Assembly (NCBI GenBank): GCA_964522635.1
Contig: CAZFWT010000045.1
Span: 1 to 17,036, forward strand
Reading direction: 5' to 3'
DNA: 17,036 bases
Source of the DNA: JACGMN01 sp964522635
GTDB lineage: Archaea > Halobacteriota > Syntropharchaeia > Alkanophagales > Methanospirareceae
Part shown: in pieces, positions 14,251-17,036 of the stretch
How positions within the stretch are numbered: position 1 is the stretch's first letter
Layout: each line of letters begins with the position of its first letter
Notes under the pieces: model-generated
What the model saw: only the letters and a program-made list of their open reading frames with translations
What the model was told of the DNA's origin: nothing
The model's database searches: none
Position numbers and translations under genes: made by a program

Positions 14251-14569
14251 CTTCCCGAATCGGTCTCGCGCCTCAACGCCAACAGTTCGCTCATTGCAGA
14301 AATAGTCCGGGCCATCCGCAAATCGCTTTCTGATTAATACTTGCGCTCAACATATTTAATTTAGTTTAGTTTAGTGATCACTGAGCAATCAACCAGAAAC
14401 AGAAGCTGAAGCGTGTCACGAAGGGCTCGATGACCGGAGATGTACGAATGCGGAAACAAACCTTACGGGAAACGATCTGGCGGCGAATGAGAGCTGGGCG
14501 AAGTGCAGCACGAGCATGGACTGCCTGGATGCTCGTAGCATGTCCGCAATCACGGGTGGTGCCTCAACA
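14251..14569. other. Intergenic region with promoter-like and palindromic elements
   Basis: About 320 bases between divergent genes. CATATTTAAT (14351-14360) is a TATA-like element, followed by three TTTAG units (within 14358-14375) and a perfect 10-base palindrome AGTGATCACT (14373-14382). A frame through 14378-14569 is open but has no good start before 14516. No RNA gene is recognised. Confidence 0.4.
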
Positions 14570-14908
14570 ATGATTCTGGAGCTCATTGCACTTATTCTCG
14601 CGACCTGTCTGGTAGGCTCAATCGTGAAATTGCGCCAGGTCTCCAAAGACCTCGCAACGGCTCGGGATCGCTACGAGACGGCGCTCTGGGAAGCAAAGAG
14701 CCGCACCATGTTCGCGGACGAGGCGTTTGAGACGGTCGAGGAATGGAAGAAGCGCTACGAGACTGAACGTGCGGCGAAAGAGCAGCTCATGAAGGAGACT
14801 GAAGAGTGGCGTAAGAAATACCAGGCGCAGGTCCACAGTGTCTCTGATACCTACCGGGCGGAGACGGGCAAACAGGAAGAATCGTGGGGCGATCGCGAGC
14901 CGTACTGA
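14570..14908 (+). CDS. Small membrane-anchored coiled-coil protein
   Basis: A 112-residue protein from ATG 14570, preceded by GGGTGGTG (14554-14561). ATG 14516 in the same frame would add 18 residues without SD. An N-terminal transmembrane helix (ILELIALILATCLVGSIV) is followed by a long charged helix, rich in Glu, Lys and Arg (KDLATARDRYETALWEAKSR and onward), with repeated EEWKKRYE / EEWRKKYQ units about 27 residues apart, likely a coiled coil. No family is recognised. It converges with the S49 peptidase gene (gap about 30 bases). Such anchor-plus-coil proteins often act as scaffolds or partners of membrane enzymes, but that is only a guess here. Confidence 0.65.
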   Translation: MILELIALILATCLVGSIVKLRQVSKDLATARDRYETALWEAKSRTMFADEAFETVEEWKKRYETERAAKEQLMKETEEWRKKYQAQVHSVSDTYRAETGKQEESWGDREPY

Positions 14909-14939
14909 GGCGTCAATTGGCGCACACCAGGAAAGTGGC

Positions 14940-15683
14940 TCACCAGAACAGCTCCTCGATCAGCCGTCGCAAAACGCCTTTACGCCTGCGCTCATCGTAT
15001 GAGATGATCTTCTCGCGCGTGAGCCCGCTGCGCTCCTTTGCTCGGGCGATAGCTGTATCCTTGCCGCCGAGATGGTCTATCAGCCCGATCTCCTTCGCCT
15101 CACGGCCGAGGTATACCTTCGCCGTGGCCAATTCCTTCAGCGTCTCCTCGTCTAACTGCCGGTTCGCGGCGATCGCCGACAGGAAGTACTCCTTTATCTC
15201 CTCTAGTTCCGCTTCCAGCAGCGCACGCTCCTCCTCCGAGGGCGTCTCGTATGGTAGCCCCAGGCCCTTGTAGATACCCGTCTTCAACGTCTCGATATCG
15301 ATCCCGAACTTCTTCAGCAGTACTCCGATGTCCGGGCGGATGCTCAGCACCCCGATACTGCCCAGTGTGCTCAGCTCGTCCGCGACAATTTCATCGCAGG
15401 CGCTCGCGATCCAGTAGCCGCCTGAGGTCGCGTACTCCCGTACCCAGGCAATCGTGGGCTTCTTCATCGCTTTGATCCGCGTTGCGATTTCTTTCGCTGC
15501 AAAGGGCGTGCCGCCGGCCGAATCGATCTCGAAGATAACCGCTTTGATACGCTTCCGCCGTTCTACGTCCTCGATCGCCTGAATGATGCCTGTAGAAGAT
15601 GAGAGGAAGCCGAAGACTGAGCTCTCCGCAGCAATCGTTCCTTTCACGGGGAGCAGCGCGATCAAGCCCTTTGCTCTCATCAT
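14940..15683 (-). CDS. sppA: S49-family peptidase (SppA-like)
   Basis: A 247-residue serine protease of the SppA/S49 family, which degrades left-over signal peptides or other membrane-bound peptides. The Ser-Lys dyad is visible: S87 in YATSGGYW and K139 in KTGIYKGLG. Also typical are the early GTI motif (VKGTI), IDSAGGTP (substrate-binding strand) and STLGSIGVLS. It is a single-domain short form. Unlike most relatives there is no N-terminal transmembrane helix: the protein begins MMRAKGLIALLPVKGTI, so it is either soluble or anchored by a partner, or its true start lies elsewhere, although no earlier in-frame start is convincing. It is divergent from nadE, with about 75 bases between the starts. 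Confidence 0.9.
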   Translation of the reverse strand: MMRAKGLIALLPVKGTIAAESSVFGFLSSSTGIIQAIEDVERRKRIKAVIFEIDSAGGTPFAAKEIATRIKAMKKPTIAWVREYATSGGYWIASACDEIVADELSTLGSIGVLSIRPDIGVLLKKFGIDIETLKTGIYKGLGLPYETPSEEERALLEAELEEIKEYFLSAIAANRQLDEETLKELATAKVYLGREAKEIGLIDHLGGKDTAIARAKERSGLTREKIISYDERRRKGVLRRLIEELFW

Positions 15684-15723
15684 CGCAAAAAAATCGTCAC
15701 ACTAACTTATTTGTAGCTCCTGG

Positions 15724-15730
15724 TATAAAT
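15724..15730 (+). promoter_or_regulatory. TATA box of nadE
   Basis: TATAAAT is centred about 26 bases before an expected start near 15753, just ahead of ATG 15759. The upstream GTG at 15735 would fall before the transcription start, which argues for the ATG. Confidence 0.5.
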
Positions 15731-15758
15731 CTAGGTGACGGTGATACATATATACGGC

Positions 15759-16538
15759 ATGCACACCTCAACGCTGGCGGCGCGCATCAGCGCTTGGATA
15801 CGAGAACGCGTAAGCGAGGCTGGCGCACAGGGCGTTGTCCTGGGCATGAGTGGCGGGCTTGATTCCTCGGTCGTTGCGGTGCTCTGCAAACGCGCGCTTC
15901 CTGATACCACGCTCGGCTTGATCCTTCCCTGCAATTCCCAACCAGAGGACGTTGCGCATGCGCGGCTGGTCGCCGCGCAATTCGGTATCGAGACGCAGGA
16001 GTTTGATCTTTCTGCTATTTTCACGGCGTTCTTCACGCTCCTTACCGGTGAAGAACGGCCCGGTGGCGCTGCAAAACGAACGGCAGATATCGCTGTGGCG
16101 AACCTCAAGCCGCGTCTCCGAATGATCTGTCTCTATTATTTCGCTAACGCGCGGAACTACCTGGTCGTCGGCACCGGGAACAAGAGCGAGCTTTCTATTG
16201 GGTATTTTACCAAATACGGTGACGGCGCCGCGGATATCCTCCCGCTCGGTGATGTGTTAAAGACAGAAGAGCGAGCGCTCGCCGAGGAGCTCGGGATTCC
16301 CCGGATGATCATCGAGAAGCCACCGAGTGCGGGTCTCTGGGCTGGGCAAACGGACGAGGGTGAGATTGGCATGAGCTACGAGATGCTGGATCGCATCCTC
16401 ACCTTGCTGGATAGCGGCGTTGCAGACGTGAGCCAAACTGGCCATGACCCTGCCTTGGTCTCGCGGGTGAAACGGATGATGGAGCAATCGCAGCATAAAC
16501 GCGAGCCGATACCGATCTTCAGGCGCTCTTTGAGGTGA
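15759..16538 (+). CDS. nadE: NH3-dependent NAD+ synthetase
   Basis: A 259-residue enzyme that amidates nicotinic acid adenine dinucleotide with ammonia and ATP to NAD+, the last step of NAD synthesis. The ATP pyrophosphatase P-loop SGGLDSS is at residues 31-37. Other family segments are GTGNKSELSIGYFTKYGDGA (NaAD binding) and DILPLGDVLKTEE, followed by KPPSAGLWAGQTDEGEIGMSY. The glutaminase domain found in many bacterial enzymes is absent, as usual in archaea, so ammonia is used directly. I chose ATG 15759 rather than GTG 15735 because of the TATA box at 15724. The stop is followed at once by a small SD-linked ORF. Confidence 0.96.
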   Translation: MHTSTLAARISAWIRERVSEAGAQGVVLGMSGGLDSSVVAVLCKRALPDTTLGLILPCNSQPEDVAHARLVAAQFGIETQEFDLSAIFTAFFTLLTGEERPGGAAKRTADIAVANLKPRLRMICLYYFANARNYLVVGTGNKSELSIGYFTKYGDGAADILPLGDVLKTEERALAEELGIPRMIIEKPPSAGLWAGQTDEGEIGMSYEMLDRILTLLDSGVADVSQTGHDPALVSRVKRMMEQSQHKREPIPIFRRSLR

Positions 16539-16544
16539 TGCCGC

Positions 16545-16634
16545 ATGTCACTAGGCGATCGAAGAACTATTTTTCTGGGCCTTATTGGTTTTGGTGAAGA
16601 TAAGAAGCGGAGGAAAGAAAAGAAGCTTCATTAA
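16545..16634 (+). CDS. Possible 29-residue basic small protein next to nadE
   Basis: An unlisted short frame MSLGDRRTIFLGLIGFGEDK followed by a Lys/Arg-rich tail (KRRKEKKLH). Its ATG lies six bases after the nadE stop, and a strong SD, GAGGTGAT (16532-16539), overlaps that stop with five-base spacing. The arrangement is what translational coupling would look like. It has a short hydrophobic core and a basic end. No family is recognised; it could also be the start of a truncated gene. Confidence 0.4.
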   Translation: MSLGDRRTIFLGLIGFGEDKKRRKEKKLH

Positions 16635-17036
16635 TCCTCCCAGTCTAAAGGTGATTTTCATCGAAATCACCGGAATCCTCGTTGAATCGGCAGATTCCCA
16701 GGAGAAGGTTCTCGTAGCTAATTATAGGAAACTTATTTGGCGTACAGGTTACAGCAAACACTCGCTAATATTGATTTCTTTCGACAATATTGGCAACAGT
16801 TAATAATAAATAGGCTATAGGCTATTAACTAAGTTAAAGCTGAAATAACTCACAACATTTTACGCTCCTGAGCGCGAAGATGCAGAGAAGAAAAAAAACA
16901 AAGGAGGCCTGTACAGGGTGCGACTCCCGGACGGGCGAAAAGGCGAAGAAGGAAGGCGAGGCGCCGGGGAGGGGCGCTTTATAACCTTAACTCCGTCAAG
17001 TCATAGGGGACATATACCTTCCACTACCCGCCACAA
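16635..17036. other. Right-end region: hairpin and a promoter leading out of the window
   Basis: AT-rich at first, then GC-rich. A perfect hairpin GGTGATTT-TCATCG-AAATCACC lies at 16650-16671, with no T-run after it. A good TATA-like CTTTATAA (16977-16984) near the edge probably drives a gene beginning beyond base 17036. Open frames here lack convincing starts. Confidence 0.4.

Noticed and set aside
14358..14375. TTTAG repeats considered as part of a repeat array
   Set aside because: Only three five-base units without spacers; this is not CRISPR.
16585..16803. 72-residue plus-strand frame after nadE
   Set aside because: It starts from a weak TTG, overlaps the SD-supported small ORF in another frame, crosses a perfect hairpin and resembles no protein I know.
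16880..16984. 34-residue Lys-rich frame with a CxxC
   Set aside because: It is mostly purine-rich low-complexity sequence, has no SD, and its stop coincides with a TATA-like element.
16918..17036. GTG-started frame open to the window edge with GGAGG upstream
   Set aside because: The product is low-complexity Gly/Arg/Glu and a good TATA box lies inside it, so a gene starting beyond the edge is more likely.

Overview
The window looks like a draft-genome scaffold from a euryarchaeon, probably a methanogen or an ANME-type relative; the lineage is inferred. Archaeal signs are TATA boxes about 25-30 bases before short-leader starts (ZIP transporter, nadE, a small coiled-coil gene), Shine-Dalgarno (SD) sites matching the 16S 3' end (GGAGGTGAT), a tRNA-His without encoded CCA, and typical archaeal families: a COG2522-like HTH regulator, a thioferritin-type Dps-like protein, a small Toprim protein, and NadE lacking a glutaminase domain. 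Two runs of 100 Ns show that contigs were joined by scaffolding.

Left part (1-2756): a YraQ/DUF318-type permease runs off the left edge. It is preceded by a perfect 26-bp palindrome that fills the gap to a tiny upstream ORF. A divergent region then holds a small unrecognised minus-strand ORF, a 16-bp inverted repeat and a COG2522-like HTH gene. The HTH gene overlaps tail to tail with a short GMC-type flavoprotein that carries a ferredoxin-like cysteine motif and lacks the usual second catalytic residue.

AT-rich block (2857-4684): right after the first gap come a CPBP-family membrane protease, a SAM methyltransferase and the frame-broken tail of a third gene. Their base and codon use is clearly unlike the neighbours, which suggests acquired DNA.

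Middle (4685-10118): a GufA-type ZIP metal transporter, a small SD-led coiled-coil protein on the other strand, the Dps-like (DPSL) gene (split by a false gap whose two flanks carry the same 55 bases), a terminator, a degenerate cytochrome b5-like fragment, a coupled LemA/DUF2207 membrane pair, and tRNA-His.

Right part (10119-17036): mostly housekeeping. It holds a two-domain GNAT protein, an unrecognised helical protein, aroD (type I dehydroquinase), a Toprim protein and a dCMP deaminase in tandem, a small membrane-anchored coiled-coil protein, an S49 peptidase without an obvious membrane anchor, nadE, and an SD-supported 29-residue ORF starting just after the nadE stop. Iron/oxidative stress and metal handling (DPSL, ZIP, YraQ permease, Cys-bearing regulator) recur in the left half, but the genes do not form one clear operon. 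I see no CRISPR array, insertion sequence or complete defence system.
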